Positions 63,434-64,000 of a stretch of 64,000 bases of DNA are shown in pieces (positions within the stretch are counted from its first letter, which is position 1; each line of letters begins with the position of its first letter). A program made the position numbers and the translations under genes. The notes under the pieces were generated by a model. The model had not been told where the DNA came from. It searched no databases and was given only the letters and a program-made list of their open reading frames with translations. The DNA is taken from the NCBI GenBank assembly GCA_008330645.1, contig VLTN01000036.1, positions 62,001 to 126,000 on the forward strand, given 5' to 3'. This DNA comes from Cafeteria roenbergensis (lineage: Eukaryota; Sar; Bigyra; Bicosoecida; Cafeteriaceae).

Positions 63434-64000
63434 ATGGCCAGCTGCGAGTCCTGCTTGAAAACGCTCTGGGCCGCTTGTGCCGTGCTGGGCGTTCTGATCG
63501 GGCTCGCGTGAGTCCGGGGCGGCGCGAGGGGCGGCTCGACAGGAAATGTCGCGGCTTGAGTCGACGGCGCCTCGCCTGCAACTCCCGCCCACGACCGCCC
63601 CGCAGGATCCTGACCGGCTGGCCCGCGACGCTGCTCTCGTTGATCCAGCTGCGCACGGCGGTGCTTGACGGCTTGGCCACGGCGGGGTCGCAGCAGACGG
63701 CTGCAGAAATGATGCTGGAATCGGCCTCGATCACCATGACCGGGATTGACTTCTCCTTTGTCGCGGCATGGGCTTTCGCCCCCTATGTCATGAGCCTGAT
63801 TGCGCTGGGGGTGGTCGTTTTCTACGCGCGCAGCAAGAAGCGCAGCATCCCCCGCTTGGCCGGCCTGGTCCTTGCGGCCGGCTTCATCGTCACGTCGGTG
63901 ACTCTCTCAACTATGGCCTTTTTCCGGAGCCAGTACAGCCTCCGATCGGTGGCGATCACGCGCTTCCAGGGCGACGGGGGCTTCCGCGAGCTCTCATCCA
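63365..64000 (+). repeat. Segmental duplication, copy 2 (cut by window end)
   Basis: Counterpart of 59935-60568. The last roughly 155 bases before the window edge are identical to copy 1 as far as I can compare. The duplication probably continues beyond the window. Confidence 0.9.
63434..64000 (+). CDS. Four-pass membrane protein, copy 2 (partial)
   Basis: Second copy of the unknown membrane protein, truncated by the window end. Exon 1 is 63434-63507 (74 nt, as in copy 1), the intron 63508-63605 is again 98 nt, and exon 2 starts at 63606 in the same phase. The start reads MASCESCLKTLWAACAVLGV, quite unlike the copy 1 start, whereas ILTGWPATLLSLIQLR and the third-helix region LAGLVLAAGFIVTSVTLSTM are the same. 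Residues 60-77 differ again (AEMMLESASITMTGIDFSF here). The open frame has no stop up to the edge. Its function is unknown, as for copy 1. Confidence 0.78.

Noticed and set aside
1-64000. CRISPR arrays, rRNA genes or retroelements
   Set aside because: No regularly spaced direct repeats with unique spacers, no rRNA-like conserved stretches, and no reverse transcriptase, integrase or capsid patterns were seen.

Overview
The window looks like a gene-dense, very GC-rich nuclear chromosome from a unicellular eukaryote. Neighbouring genes alternate in strand and sit about 90 to 900 bases apart. Most multi-exon genes have short introns (89 to 451 nt) that almost all start GTGAG and end CAG. Several genes point to a flagellated or ciliated cell: a WD40/EF-hand protein of the WDR49/CFAP337 type, a BBS12-like chaperonin relative, a ubiquitin-like protein resembling IQUB, and an exchanger with a cyclic-nucleotide-binding-like region. 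A chorismate lyase of the cyanobacterial/plastid Ycf21 (DUF98) type points to plastid ancestry. A microalga or a related flagellate (stramenopile or haptophyte grade) would fit, but the sequence alone does not settle the lineage.

Layout. 0.7-3.8 kb: a long uninterrupted pogo/Tigger-like DDE transposase (minus strand) lying against a tandem pair of MGST3-type MAPEG genes (3.7-6.0 kb). 6.2-12.7 kb: an unrecognised Ala/Gly-rich protein, then a BTB-Kelch protein. 13.1-20.6 kb: SCAMP, an SPFH/band-7 membrane protein, a four-exon ubiquitin-like protein, ribosomal protein eS1 (RPS3A) and a TVP38/TMEM64 (VTT) protein. 21-31.4 kb, all minus strand: WD40/EF-hand protein, Rab escort protein and Mog1/RANGRF. 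31.9-40.5 kb: Cid1/GLD2-type nucleotidyltransferase, pterin-4a-carbinolamine dehydratase and a long SOS1/NHE-type Na+/H+ exchanger. 40.9-53.4 kb: TLC-domain protein, BBS12-like protein, NAP/SET histone chaperone and a PHD/ePHD protein. 54.2-59.5 kb: chorismate lyase and an A/B-type cyclin. 60-64 kb: a four-pass membrane protein of unknown family, an unrecognised gene on the other strand, and the start of a second copy of the membrane protein gene, cut by the window end.

Themes are membrane traffic (SCAMP, Rab escort protein, TVP38), small-GTPase handling (Rab escort protein next to Mog1), chromatin (NAP, PHD) and ciliary or ion functions. No operon-like organisation is implied.

The two most unusual signals are these. 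First, the duplicated membrane-protein gene has an intron and most of its compared exon 2 nearly identical between copies, while exon 1 and one block of exon 2 differ heavily. Second, the 9-mer GGCTCTGCC/GGCAGAGCC recurs at least 36 times inside particular genes, on both strands and in more than one reading frame, and once forms a perfect 18-base palindrome.
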